Source of the DNA: Methanobacteriota archaeon
GTDB lineage: Archaea > Thermoplasmatota > Poseidoniia > Poseidoniales > Thalassarchaeaceae
Assembly: GCA_002712575.1 (NCBI GenBank)
Contig: PATZ01000025.1
Coordinates: 1 to 13,790, forward strand
Direction of reading: 5' to 3'
Length of the DNA: 13,790 nt
The position numbers and the translations under genes were made by a program. The notes beneath the pieces are model-generated. The model saw nothing but the letters and a program-made list of their open reading frames with translations. It ran no database searches and was not told the DNA's origin. The number at the start of each line of letters is the position of its first letter. The stretch's first letter is position 1. This document shows, piece after piece, positions 7,130-13,790 of this stretch.

Positions 7130-8488
7130 ATGGGTTGGGATGAATCTTTTTTGAGTAGAGTTGACTCTAAATCACTCGTTATAGGGATTGTAGGTTTGGG
7201 TTATGTCGGATTACCTACTGCCCTTTCATTTCATCAAGCCGGATTTAAGATATGGGGGATTGATATCTCTACTAGAGTTATAGATGATTTAAATAATGAA
7301 ATTAATCCGACTGGAGATCCATCTCTGAATGGAACTATTCCTAATCCTAATAATGAAATGTGGAATATTACTTCTTCCTTTTCTGATTCAATACCAAACT
7401 GTGATGTCGTATTAGTCACGGTTCCTACTCCAGTAAATGATAATAAAAGTATGGACTCATCACATGTTCATGATTCGGGTAATTCAATATTCGACAATAT
7501 TAAATCCAATTCCAAAACCATAGTAATACTTGAAAGTACAGTTTACCCAGGTTCTACTAATGAGATTTGGAAACCGTTGATTAGAAAAAATAATCTTATT
7601 TTGGGCAAAGATTTGATTATTGCCTATTGCCCAGAAAGACATAATCCAGGTGATAAAGAAAATAATATTACCTCGGTTGCTAGAGTAATTGGGTGCGATA
7701 ATGAACAAATAGGAAATGACTTAGTCTCACTATATTCTGAATTAACATCTGGATTAGTAAAATTTGTTGGAACGGTTGAAGTAGCCGAATCTGCAAAACT
7801 TGTTGAGAATATCCAAAGAGACATCAATATTGCATTGGTTAATGAATTAGCAACCATATTTCCTCACATGGGAGTAGATATTGAAGATGTTCTAGATGCA
7901 GCTTCGACAAAATGGAATTTTCATAGATATAAACCAGGACTAGGCGTAGGAGGACATTGTATACCTGTAGATCCATATTTTATCATTGATAAAGCTAAAT
8001 TTAAAGGTATTAGCGCAAATCTCGTTACTTCAGCAAGAAATATCAATGAAATGATGCCTGATGTAGTTTCCAGAGACATAATAAAAATACTTAATCACCA
8101 TTACAAAGATAAGCAAAACTTCAGAGTTCTCATATTAGGATGGTCATATAAAGCCGATATTGGTGATAGTCGAGAGTCTCCATCCATGCATTTATATCAT
8201 CATTTGAAAGAAAATAACATTTCTGTATCTTGTTATGATCCTTATTTTTCAAAAAATCGCCTGTCCGATAATTATAATTTTATAGACAATATTGATGATT
8301 TATCTAATGTAAGTATGATTATTTTAGCCACTGCACATTCAAAATTTCTTAATTTAGAGTGGCATAATTATCTAAAAATAATGGATAAACCACTTATTTA
8401 TGACGGCCGAAGATGTTTAAATATCACAGAAATGGAAGCTAGCGGATGGTTAGTAAATGCAATTGGTAAACCTGTTATTTTATCATAG
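7130..8488 (+). CDS. wbpA: UDP-N-acetyl-D-glucosamine 6-dehydrogenase (WbpA/TviB-like)
   Basis: NAD-dependent oxidation of UDP-GlcNAc to UDP-GlcNAcA is the expected reaction, the first step of diacetamido-uronate synthesis. The 452-residue protein has NAD motif GLGYVG (22-27), TVPTP and STVYPGST in the first domain, AYCPERHNPGD with the 'PER-NPGD' loop typical of WbpA/TviB/WbpO, and the catalytic cysteine C277 in GLGVGGHCIPVDP. A complete C-terminal UDP-binding domain starts near 'RVLILGWSYKADIGDSRESPS'. I chose ATG 7130 over the longer TTG 7091 frame because a TATA box lies between them and the extra residues precede the normal family N-terminus. A roughly 15-residue extension before the first beta strand remains. 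It is divergent from the dehydrogenase operon that would use its product, and its last 14 bp overlap the converging wzt gene. Confidence 0.85.
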   Translation: MGWDESFLSRVDSKSLVIGIVGLGYVGLPTALSFHQAGFKIWGIDISTRVIDDLNNEINPTGDPSLNGTIPNPNNEMWNITSSFSDSIPNCDVVLVTVPTPVNDNKSMDSSHVHDSGNSIFDNIKSNSKTIVILESTVYPGSTNEIWKPLIRKNNLILGKDLIIAYCPERHNPGDKENNITSVARVIGCDNEQIGNDLVSLYSELTSGLVKFVGTVEVAESAKLVENIQRDINIALVNELATIFPHMGVDIEDVLDAASTKWNFHRYKPGLGVGGHCIPVDPYFIIDKAKFKGISANLVTSARNINEMMPDVVSRDIIKILNHHYKDKQNFRVLILGWSYKADIGDSRESPSMHLYHHLKENNISVSCYDPYFSKNRLSDNYNFIDNIDDLSNVSMIILATAHSKFLNLEWHNYLKIMDKPLIYDGRRCLNITEMEASGWLVNAIGKPVILS

Positions 8489-9188
8489 ATGAATATTGTT
8501 CTATGACATCATTTATTTCACCATCTGATACCAATTTTCCATTATTTAGTAGTAATCCTCTCTCGCACAATTCCTTTGCCAAACCTAGAGAATGTGTCGA
8601 AATAATAACTGTCCCGGAATTTCTGATAAATTCCTTTAATCGCGCCTGAGCCTTTTTCCTGAATTCAATGTCTCCAACACCTAATGTTTCATCAATAAGT
8701 AATATCGAAGGATTTAATGCAGTGATAAATCCAAAACCTAATTTCCCCCTCATTCCTGTTGAATAACCTCCAAATCTTCTATCAAAAGCTTCTCCCAGAC
8801 CTGCAAAGTCTTCTATTGATTTTGAAAAATCGTCTATTTCATTTTCTTTTATTCCATAGGCTTTACTTAATTCTTGGATATTCTGCCTACCTGAAAGATC
8901 AGGTAAAAAACCTGGATCAACGCCAGCTAAAAGTATCACTCTCCCATAAGTAGTAATTTCTCCTTCTGATGGCCTTAAAAGTCCTCCAAGTGCCTTCAGT
9001 AGAGTGGATTTTCCTGCTCCATTTCTTCCTAGAAGAGCTATGGTTTCTCCTTCTTCGATATCGAAAGAAATTGAATCAAGCGCTTTAAATCCATCTATAG
9101 ACCCCCAAGGAGTTTTTTTAGTTCTGGAAAACTCATGATATTCCAAGCTCAATTTTTTGACTGTTATAGATTCTCTGTTCAAGCCCAT
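8475..9188 (-). CDS. wzt: ABC exporter ATP-binding subunit for polysaccharide (Wzt/TagH type)
   Basis: Cytoplasmic ATPase that powers export of a lipid-linked glycan with the Wzm-like permease. The 237 residues hold one complete nucleotide-binding domain: Walker A GRNGAGKST (54-62), signature YSTGMRGKL (142-150) in the form usual for polysaccharide exporters, Walker B ILLIDE (162-167) and the switch histidine H199 in STHS. There is no C-terminal glycan-binding domain like that of E. coli O9a Wzt, so this is the short form. I chose ATG 9188, which follows GGAGG by 8 nt, over GTG 9203, which lies within that ribosome-binding site. The ATG overlaps the wzm stop by 10 bp, so the pair is translationally coupled. 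The 3' end overlaps the converging wbpA by 14 bp. Confidence 0.88.
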   Translation of the reverse strand: MGLNRESITVKKLSLEYHEFSRTKKTPWGSIDGFKALDSISFDIEEGETIALLGRNGAGKSTLLKALGGLLRPSEGEITTYGRVILLAGVDPGFLPDLSGRQNIQELSKAYGIKENEIDDFSKSIEDFAGLGEAFDRRFGGYSTGMRGKLGFGFITALNPSILLIDETLGVGDIEFRKKAQARLKEFIRNSGTVIISTHSLGLAKELCERGLLLNNGKLVSDGEINDVIEQYSSMIK

Positions 9189-9994
9189 GTAGTCATCCTC
9201 CACCTAAATTTATCGACTCGTGAATATCCGAAATAGGCTGATATCAAACAAATAATTAATATTAATCCCGAAACAAGTGGATTCACGTCAAGTATTATAG
9301 ATTCTTGATTTGCTTGATACCTTGCAAATTCAACAAAATATGTAAAGGGATTGAATAAATTTATTTTGTAATGTATCCCCTCAGTTGCCACCATTGGATA
9401 CATAACTGGGCCTGCAAAGAACATAAGCCTTAGAAAGAGATTAATAATATTTAATAAATCAGGAAAACGTCTGATAGTCAATGAGATACTTAGTCCTATT
9501 CCTTCAAAAACTAGCCCAATAATCTGCGAAATTACAATAAGAAAAAATATTCCGACAAATGAAATATTGTATACCAATAATAGAACTCCGATGACTCCAG
9601 ATGTGGTTGCAAGAGTGTCAATACACCTGTATCTTATTGAAGAAAACAAAATTGTCTTGGTTCGTACTCTTTCGGCCTTGAATCCTCCGGTCAAGTCTCT
9701 GATAGAAATACATCCTGATTTCAGGGAATTTTGCAGTACTTGATATGTTGATATTCCTATGAATAAGGATTCTGGATCAGTTCTACCTCTCAAAATCGTC
9801 AATACAAAAAGATAAATCATTGAAGTAATTACTGGATCCATAACCATCCAGGCCAATCCTAAACGTTTTTTTCCAGAAACATTCCTTAATTTCTTTTTTA
9901 GAATAAATGCAACTCTTGATTTATCAATATTTTTTTCATCTTTAGATAGCAAACCTACTTCTATGCAATGTTTTTTATTAATAATTCTCTTCAT
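9179..9994 (-). CDS. wzm: ABC-2 type polysaccharide export permease (Wzm/TagG type)
   Basis: Integral membrane subunit of the exporter, 271 residues, a usual length for Wzm. A charged cytoplasmic N-terminus (KKKLRNVSGKKRLGLAWMVMDPV, an amphipathic interface helix then the first membrane segment) is followed by hydrophobic segments at about 49-68, 125-142, 146-172, 183-202 and 239-258. The region FFAGPVMYPM (192-201) followed by LFNPFTYFVEFAR (213-225) is the typical conserved stretch of ABC-2 O-antigen and teichoic-acid permeases. The ATG at 9994 lies inside the end of metK (17 bp overlap), and the 3' end overlaps wzt. Both overlaps imply a single metK-wzm-wzt transcript. The substrate is presumably the amino-uronate-containing glycan built by neighbouring genes (inference). 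Confidence 0.85.
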   Translation of the reverse strand: MKRIINKKHCIEVGLLSKDEKNIDKSRVAFILKKKLRNVSGKKRLGLAWMVMDPVITSMIYLFVLTILRGRTDPESLFIGISTYQVLQNSLKSGCISIRDLTGGFKAERVRTKTILFSSIRYRCIDTLATTSGVIGVLLLVYNISFVGIFFLIVISQIIGLVFEGIGLSISLTIRRFPDLLNIINLFLRLMFFAGPVMYPMVATEGIHYKINLFNPFTYFVEFARYQANQESIILDVNPLVSGLILIICLISAYFGYSRVDKFRWRMTTWA

Positions 9995-11258
9995 AATACA
10001 ATTCCCTTATCTTTCTTATAATTTCTTGATCAAGATTTTCCCATGGAAAATAACCTTCCTCCGCTGTTCTTCCAAAATGCCCTCCACTTGAGGTTATTGA
10101 GTATCTTGTTGAACGTAAATTCAGTTTTTCTATTATTGATAGAGGTCTAAAGTCAAAAATCTCTGTTACAATTTTCCTTATTTTGCTCCTTTCTATTTCA
10201 TTTCCGTTTTGCCCTAAATTTACATTTATACTAATCGGTTCTGCAACTCCAATTGAATACGAAATTTGTATCTCAAAATATTTCGTAATCCCACTTGCCA
10301 CAATATGCTTTGCAACCCATCTTGCTGCATATGCTGCAGACCTATCCACCTTACTAGGATCTTTGCCACTAAAAGCTCCTCCGCCATGTCTTCCAAAACC
10401 TCCATAGGTGTCGACTATTAACTTCCTTCCGGTGAGGCCAGCATCAGCATGAGGGCCTCCTTTGCAAAATCTACCTGTGCCGTTAACAATTAATTTAATG
10501 TCGTTGTGTAATAATTCTGAGGGAATTACAGGCTCTATGATATGCTTCTTAACTTCTGCAATAATAAACTCTCTTTCTTCAATCTCAGTTTTGAACAAAC
10601 TCCCAATCATATCGTCATGTTGAATGGCAATCACTATTGTATCTACACATATTGGTTCTCCTTGTTGTGAATACCTTATGGTGACTTGACTTTTACCATC
10701 AGGACGCGCCCAATTTAGAACTCCGATTTTCCTCTTTTTTGTCATTTCAAGAGTGATCTTATGAGCAAGTAATATTGGTAAAGGCATGAATGTCCCATTA
10801 GTTGCTTCGAATTTTTCTGACTCATCACATGCAAATCCGAAAATTATTCCCTGATCGCCTGCACCTTGTTCCAAATCTAAGCCAACGCCCTCTGTAACTC
10901 CTTGGTCAATTTCTTCTGATTGTTGGCTTATTAAGAGGATCACTTTACATGAATTATCATCGGCTGCATCCATTCCAACATTTACATCTGTATAGCCGAC
11001 CTCTATTGCGCAATTACGAGCAATTTCTTCAAAATCAATATCAATTTCTTTATTCATTGTAATTTCTCCTCCAATGATGATATAACTTCTTTCATCAAAA
11101 TTTTTGTCTGCATCTAATCCCTTGACAAATACTTCTACTGCAACTCTAGCATTAGGATCTAATTCCAGACAAGCATCCAATATGGAGTCAGAAATAAAGT
11201 CACAAAGTTTATCTGGATGGCCTGAAGTAACAGATTCCGAAGTAAAAAGGTAATCCAT
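9978..11258 (-). CDS. metK: S-adenosylmethionine synthetase, bacterial-type MetK
   Basis: Makes S-adenosylmethionine from methionine and ATP in the cytosol. The 426-residue sequence shows bacterial/eukaryotic-type motifs throughout: SESVTSGHPDKLCD (7-20), GAGDQGIIFGFA (132-143), GTGRFCKGGPHADAGLTGRK (260-279), the phosphate loop GGGAFSGKDPSKVDRSAAY (292-310) and a C-terminal HFGR...FPWE. It is somewhat longer than E. coli MetK (about 384). Many archaea use the very divergent archaeal MAT, so a MetK here suggests acquisition from bacteria. First gene of a unit with wzm and wzt, and divergent from ahcY across 110 bp. No Shine-Dalgarno sequence precedes ATG 11258; a TATA box 31 bp upstream gives a very short leader. 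Confidence 0.95.
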   Translation of the reverse strand: MDYLFTSESVTSGHPDKLCDFISDSILDACLELDPNARVAVEVFVKGLDADKNFDERSYIIIGGEITMNKEIDIDFEEIARNCAIEVGYTDVNVGMDAADDNSCKVILLISQQSEEIDQGVTEGVGLDLEQGAGDQGIIFGFACDESEKFEATNGTFMPLPILLAHKITLEMTKKRKIGVLNWARPDGKSQVTIRYSQQGEPICVDTIVIAIQHDDMIGSLFKTEIEEREFIIAEVKKHIIEPVIPSELLHNDIKLIVNGTGRFCKGGPHADAGLTGRKLIVDTYGGFGRHGGGAFSGKDPSKVDRSAAYAARWVAKHIVASGITKYFEIQISYSIGVAEPISINVNLGQNGNEIERSKIRKIVTEIFDFRPLSIIEKLNLRSTRYSITSSGGHFGRTAEEGYFPWENLDQEIIRKIRELYYEENY

Positions 11259-11284
11259 AAACCGGCCAAACTAGACTTGCACTT

Positions 11285-11292
11285 GAAATATA
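11285..11292 (-). promoter_or_regulatory. TATA box of metK-wzm-wzt
   Basis: The minus strand reads TATATTTC (AGTATATTTC with flank), centred about 31 bp before ATG 11258, so the leader would be only about 5 nt. No ribosome-binding site is visible between them. Confidence 0.5.
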
Positions 11293-11299
11293 CTATTGA

Positions 11300-11319
11300 T
11301 ATGTGTATTTTGTATGTGT
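11300..11319 (+). repeat. Direct repeat TATGTGT x2, candidate operator between metK and ahcY
   Basis: TATGTGT occurs at 11300-11306 and again at 11313-11319, 13 bp start to start, in the space between the two divergent TATA boxes (11285-11292 and 11339-11346). A regulator bound here could act on both SAM-cycle transcripts. In such AT-rich DNA a chance 7-bp repeat is quite possible. Confidence 0.3.
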
Positions 11320-11338
11320 GCAGCATTCTAATACATAG

Positions 11339-11346
11339 TATAAAAT
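11339..11346 (+). promoter_or_regulatory. TATA box of ahcY; leaderless arrangement
   Basis: TATAAAAT is centred 26 bp before ATG 11369, the classic archaeal TATA-to-start distance if the mRNA begins at the start codon. No ribosome-binding site precedes the ATG. Confidence 0.65.
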
Positions 11347-11368
11347 ATCTATCGCTTATCGTAATTTT

Positions 11369-12802
11369 ATGAATATATTGAATGTGAACGAAATAGGAAG
11401 ACATGATTATATTATCTCGGATATTAAATTAGCAGAATTCGGCAGAAAAGAAATTGATATCGCCCAACATGAAATGCCAGGTTTAATGTCAATAAGAGAT
11501 AAGTATTCTCCTTCTAAGCCATTAGAAGGAGTTAGAATAACTGGTTCTTTACACATGACGATACAAACAGCGGTACTGATAGAAACTCTTGTTGATCTAG
11601 GTGCTTCAGTTAGATGGGCGAGCTGCAATATTTACTCTACCCAAGATCATGCAGCAGCTGCTATTGCTGAACGTGGAATTTCTGTATTTGCTTGGAAAGG
11701 AGAAACTCTTGAAGAATATTGGGATTGCACCTTAATGGCGTTACAACATCCTGATGGAAAAGGGCCTCAATTAATTGTAGATGATGGTGGAGATGCCACA
11801 TTACTAATACACAAGGGTTATGAATTAGAAAATGGTAGTGACTGGGTAAATACAGAATCCTCTAATCATGAAGAAGATTGTATCAAGAATCTACTAAGAA
11901 AGACATACGAAATGAATCCTAATTTCTGGACATCTTTAATCGAAGAATGCCGAGGAGTTTCCGAAGAAACTACAACAGGAGTACAAAGATTATATCAAAT
12001 GGTTTCAGATAATAATTTATTATTTCCAGCGATAAACGTCAATGACTCTGTGACTAAATCTAAATTTGATAATTTATATGGATGCCGAGAATCTTTAGTT
12101 GACGCTCTAAAGAGAGCAACAGATGTAATGATTGCAGGTAAAACGGCGGTTGTGTGTGGTTACGGAGATGTTGGAAAAGGCTCAGCTCAAGCCCTCAAGG
12201 CTCATGGAGCTAAGGTAATAGTCACAGAGATAGACCCTATATGCGCTTTACAGGCTGCTATGGAAGGATTCTCGGTTCAAACAATAGAAGATACTCTAGG
12301 TCTTGCGGATATTTATGTAACAGCAACAGGAAACACAGATATCATAACTTTAGAACATATGAAAATGATGAAAGATCAAGCAATTGTATGCAATATAGGA
12401 CATTTTGACAATGAAATTCAAGTTTATGAACTAGATAATTATTCCTCTGTTACGAAATTAAATATTAAAGATCAGGTCGATAAATATACATTTTATCAAG
12501 GAAATAGTATTTATCTTCTAGCTTCAGGACGTTTAGTAAATCTTGGTTGTGCAACTGGTCATCCAAGCTTTGTTATGTCTAATAGTTTTGCAAATCAAAC
12601 TCTTGCACAAATAGATTTGTGGAAAAATCGAGATAAATATGAGAATATAGTATACACGCTACCTAAATATCTAGACGAAGAAGTAGCTAGACTACATTTG
12701 GAAAAAATAGGCTGCAGGTTAACCAAACTTTCACAAAAGCAAGCAGATTACATCAATGTCCCAATTCACGGACCTTTCAAGAAAGAAGAATATCGTTATT
12801 AA
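11369..12802 (+). CDS. ahcY: Adenosylhomocysteinase (S-adenosyl-L-homocysteine hydrolase), long bacterial-type
   Basis: Hydrolyses S-adenosylhomocysteine to adenosine and homocysteine, relieving product inhibition of methyltransferases. The 477 residues match the long bacterial form. Motifs: [16 protein letters not shown] (25-40), [15 protein letters not shown] (60-74), [14 protein letters not shown] (87-100), [29 protein letters not shown] (224-242), NAD loop GYGDVGKG (264-271), GHFDNE (344-349), and the C-terminal FKKEEYRY with the Lys and Tyr that reach into the partner subunit's NAD site. The roughly 40-residue insertion seen in bacterial enzymes (about 148-195) is present, while typical archaeal enzymes are shorter and lack this tail. 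Divergent from metK. Its TAA overlaps the stop of the converging short dehydrogenase in the 4-bp sequence TTAA. Confidence 0.96.
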   Translation: MNILNVNEIGRHDYIISDIKLAEFGRKEIDIAQHEMPGLMSIRDKYSPSKPLEGVRITGSLHMTIQTAVLIETLVDLGASVRWASCNIYSTQDHAAAAIAERGISVFAWKGETLEEYWDCTLMALQHPDGKGPQLIVDDGGDATLLIHKGYELENGSDWVNTESSNHEEDCIKNLLRKTYEMNPNFWTSLIEECRGVSEETTTGVQRLYQMVSDNNLLFPAINVNDSVTKSKFDNLYGCRESLVDALKRATDVMIAGKTAVVCGYGDVGKGSAQALKAHGAKVIVTEIDPICALQAAMEGFSVQTIEDTLGLADIYVTATGNTDIITLEHMKMMKDQAIVCNIGHFDNEIQVYELDNYSSVTKLNIKDQVDKYTFYQGNSIYLLASGRLVNLGCATGHPSFVMSNSFANQTLAQIDLWKNRDKYENIVYTLPKYLDEEVARLHLEKIGCRLTKLSQKQADYINVPIHGPFKKEEYRY

Positions 12803-13584
12803 TCGCCTTTCAGTCTCTGGTTATCCTTTAAAATCGCATCTATTAGTTCATATCGTATCTCCAGTGAACTTAACAAGTGTCTCAATGCAATTGTATCCTT
12901 TGGTAAACATGCACCTGCAAATCCCTTTTGATTATTTTTTGGAGAGTTGAGATGAGAAGGTCCAATTTGTTGTTCTTGTGGCGTGGTGATTATGTTCTTC
13001 ACAACATCCCAGTCTTCTCCTAGTTTTTCTGAAAGATCATGGAACTGATTAGCAAAAATAACTTTCATAGCATAAAATGAGTTTTTTGCATACTTAACCA
13101 ATTCTGCTTGAGTTGGAGAGACTACAAAGATATTTTCTTCATTAACTACTCCTGCATCCTTATGTTGCTTAATTACTATTTCAGATATTTCATTGTTCTC
13201 CGATCCTATGACTAAAATATCTTGATTTTGGAAATCATTTAATGATGTTTTTGATCTTAGAAACTCGGGCGAACAACAAATGTTCAAATTGGAGTATTTT
13301 GTTTGTAATTTTTTAGTAGTGCCTGGTATTACAGTACTTTTAATTACCGCATTATATCCATCAGGTAATTGTTCAAATATTGATTCTACTATACTAATAT
13401 CACACTCTCCAGTTTTTGGATCACTAGGAGTGGGAACTGCAATATAAGCAAAATTAGTATTCTCTGTAACATTTTTTATTGATGTTCCTAGTTTTGGATC
13501 ATGTAAAAAAATTTCATGAAAATCTTGAAAACCATTCTTAATGGCATTTCCAACTACTCCTACTCCGATAATCCCAATCTTCAT
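12799..13584 (-). CDS. Short UDP-glucose dehydrogenase-like protein lacking the C-terminal UDP-binding domain
   Basis: A 261-residue member of the UDP-glucose/GDP-mannose dehydrogenase family, against about 430 for the full-length relatives in this window. It keeps the NAD-binding domain (GVGVVG 7-12; AVPTPSD 49-55; STVIPGTTK 83-91), the loop CSPEFLR (104-110) typical of UDP-glucose enzymes, the central-domain [18 protein letters not shown] (163-180), and the catalytic cysteine C226 in [11 protein letters not shown]. The frame ends about 30 residues after that, so the third domain is absent. The stop is clean and shared with the ahcY terminus, so this looks like a natural short form, not a frameshift. 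Expected product UDP-glucuronate; activity without domain three is uncertain. The start ATG 13584 has no evident ribosome-binding site. It lies 53 bp after tfb on the same strand. Confidence 0.75.
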   Translation of the reverse strand: MKIGIIGVGVVGNAIKNGFQDFHEIFLHDPKLGTSIKNVTENTNFAYIAVPTPSDPKTGECDISIVESIFEQLPDGYNAVIKSTVIPGTTKKLQTKYSNLNICCSPEFLRSKTSLNDFQNQDILVIGSENNEISEIVIKQHKDAGVVNEENIFVVSPTQAELVKYAKNSFYAMKVIFANQFHDLSEKLGEDWDVVKNIITTPQEQQIGPSHLNSPKNNQKGFAGACLPKDTIALRHLLSSLEIRYELIDAILKDNQRLKGD

Positions 13585-13625
13585 TGATTCTCAAACCATG
13601 GTAGAGGGCGTATGCTTTGACTTCT

Positions 13626-13633
13626 TTGTATAA
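13626..13633 (-). promoter_or_regulatory. Possible TATA box of the short dehydrogenase gene
   Basis: TTATACAA on the minus strand, about 46 bp before ATG 13584, just after the tfb stop. It would give a leader of about 20 nt that contains an out-of-frame ATG at 13599 followed at once by GTT and TGA. Readthrough from tfb is the alternative. Confidence 0.3.
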
Positions 13634-13637
13634 CTAA

Positions 13638-13790
13638 TTATTTTTCTGTGAGCCTGTTTAATATTTTTAACAAACCTCTGAGAGTTACTTCACTAATACC
13701 GGAAGCCTTGCAAACTTCATTTTGTGTTCTTTTAGAAGAGCTTTGTTGTGAGGCCTTATACAATATAACGCCGGCAATTCCGGACGGTTT
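13638..13790 (-). CDS. tfb: Transcription initiation factor B (TFB), C-terminal end only
   Basis: The last 50 codons and TAA of a gene entering from the right edge. The visible sequence, KPSGIAGVILYKAS followed by KRTQNEVCKASGISEVTLRG and LLKILNRLTEK, matches the end of the second cyclin repeat of archaeal TFB/TFIIB. The family pattern is 'SPAGIAAAALYIAS ... RTQ.EVA..AGVTEVTIRNRYKEL'. TFB recruits RNA polymerase to TATA-bound TBP and contacts the B-recognition element with this repeat. It is the clearest evidence that the DNA is archaeal. Whether it is the main TFB or one of several paralogues cannot be told from this piece. Confidence 0.85.
   Translation of the reverse strand, partial: KPSGIAGVILYKASQQSSSKRTQNEVCKASGISEVTLRGLLKILNRLTEK

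Noticed and set aside
9189..9203. GTG 9203 as the start of wzt
   Set aside because: The GTG is within the sequence serving as ribosome-binding site (GGAGG) for ATG 9188, which has ideal spacing.
10183..10407. Plus-strand 74-codon frame opposite metK, and a similar one at 8759-8953 opposite wzt
   Set aside because: Both are antisense shadows of well-conserved genes with no promoter or ribosome-binding site.
11259..11368. SAM or SAH riboswitch upstream of metK or ahcY
   Set aside because: TATA positions leave leaders of about 0-5 nt, far too short for any riboswitch.
12799..13584. Short dehydrogenase as a frameshifted pseudogene
   Set aside because: All motifs expected in the first two domains are intact and the next gene's conserved end lies directly against its stop, leaving no remnant of a third domain.

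Overview
The window is an AT-rich, gene-dense piece of an archaeal genome devoted to surface-glycan synthesis and export, with the S-adenosylmethionine (SAM) cycle embedded in it. The archaeal assignment rests on the C-terminal end of a TFB (TFIIB-like) cyclin repeat at the right edge and on TATA-like boxes about 23-31 bp before the start codons of first-in-transcript genes (leaderless or near-leaderless promoters). Genes inside operons instead carry Shine-Dalgarno-like sequences or overlap the gene before them. A marine planktonic euryarchaeon is a reasonable guess, but the lineage cannot be fixed from sequence reading alone.

Layout. (1) 1-2971, minus strand: a two-gene unit of a TPR-like helical-repeat protein followed by a large, left-truncated multidomain glycosyltransferase. 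The latter has a GT-B fold interrupted by a carbohydrate-binding-like jelly roll and followed by a domain resembling the C-terminal part of N,N-dimethylformamidase large subunits. (2) 3070-4377, plus: a WecC-like UDP-N-acetylmannosamine dehydrogenase. (3) 4379-7035, minus: an operon of Gfo/Idh/MocA dehydrogenase, WbpD-like acetyltransferase and WbpE-like aminotransferase. (4) 7130-8488, plus: a WbpA/TviB-like UDP-GlcNAc 6-dehydrogenase, divergent from that operon. (5) 8475-11258, minus: metK followed by overlapping wzm and wzt, an ABC-2 polysaccharide exporter. (6) 11369-12802, plus: ahcY, divergent from metK. (7) 12799-13584, minus: a short UDP-glucose-dehydrogenase-like protein. (8) 13638-13790, minus: the 3' end of tfb.

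How the genes may work together. The 6-dehydrogenase, 3-dehydrogenase, aminotransferase and N-acetyltransferase together make a complete set for converting UDP-GlcNAc to UDP-2,3-diacetamido-2,3-dideoxyglucuronate, as in the Pseudomonas Wbp pathway. No 2-epimerase is present here. The WecC-like and Ugd-like enzymes would add UDP-ManNAcA and UDP-GlcA. Wzm/Wzt would carry the lipid-linked glycan across the membrane. MetK makes SAM and AhcY removes S-adenosylhomocysteine; their position inside a glycan locus suggests, as inference only, a supply for methylation of the exported glycan.

No gap between genes exceeds 300 bases. I see no tRNA, rRNA, CRISPR array or insertion sequence.
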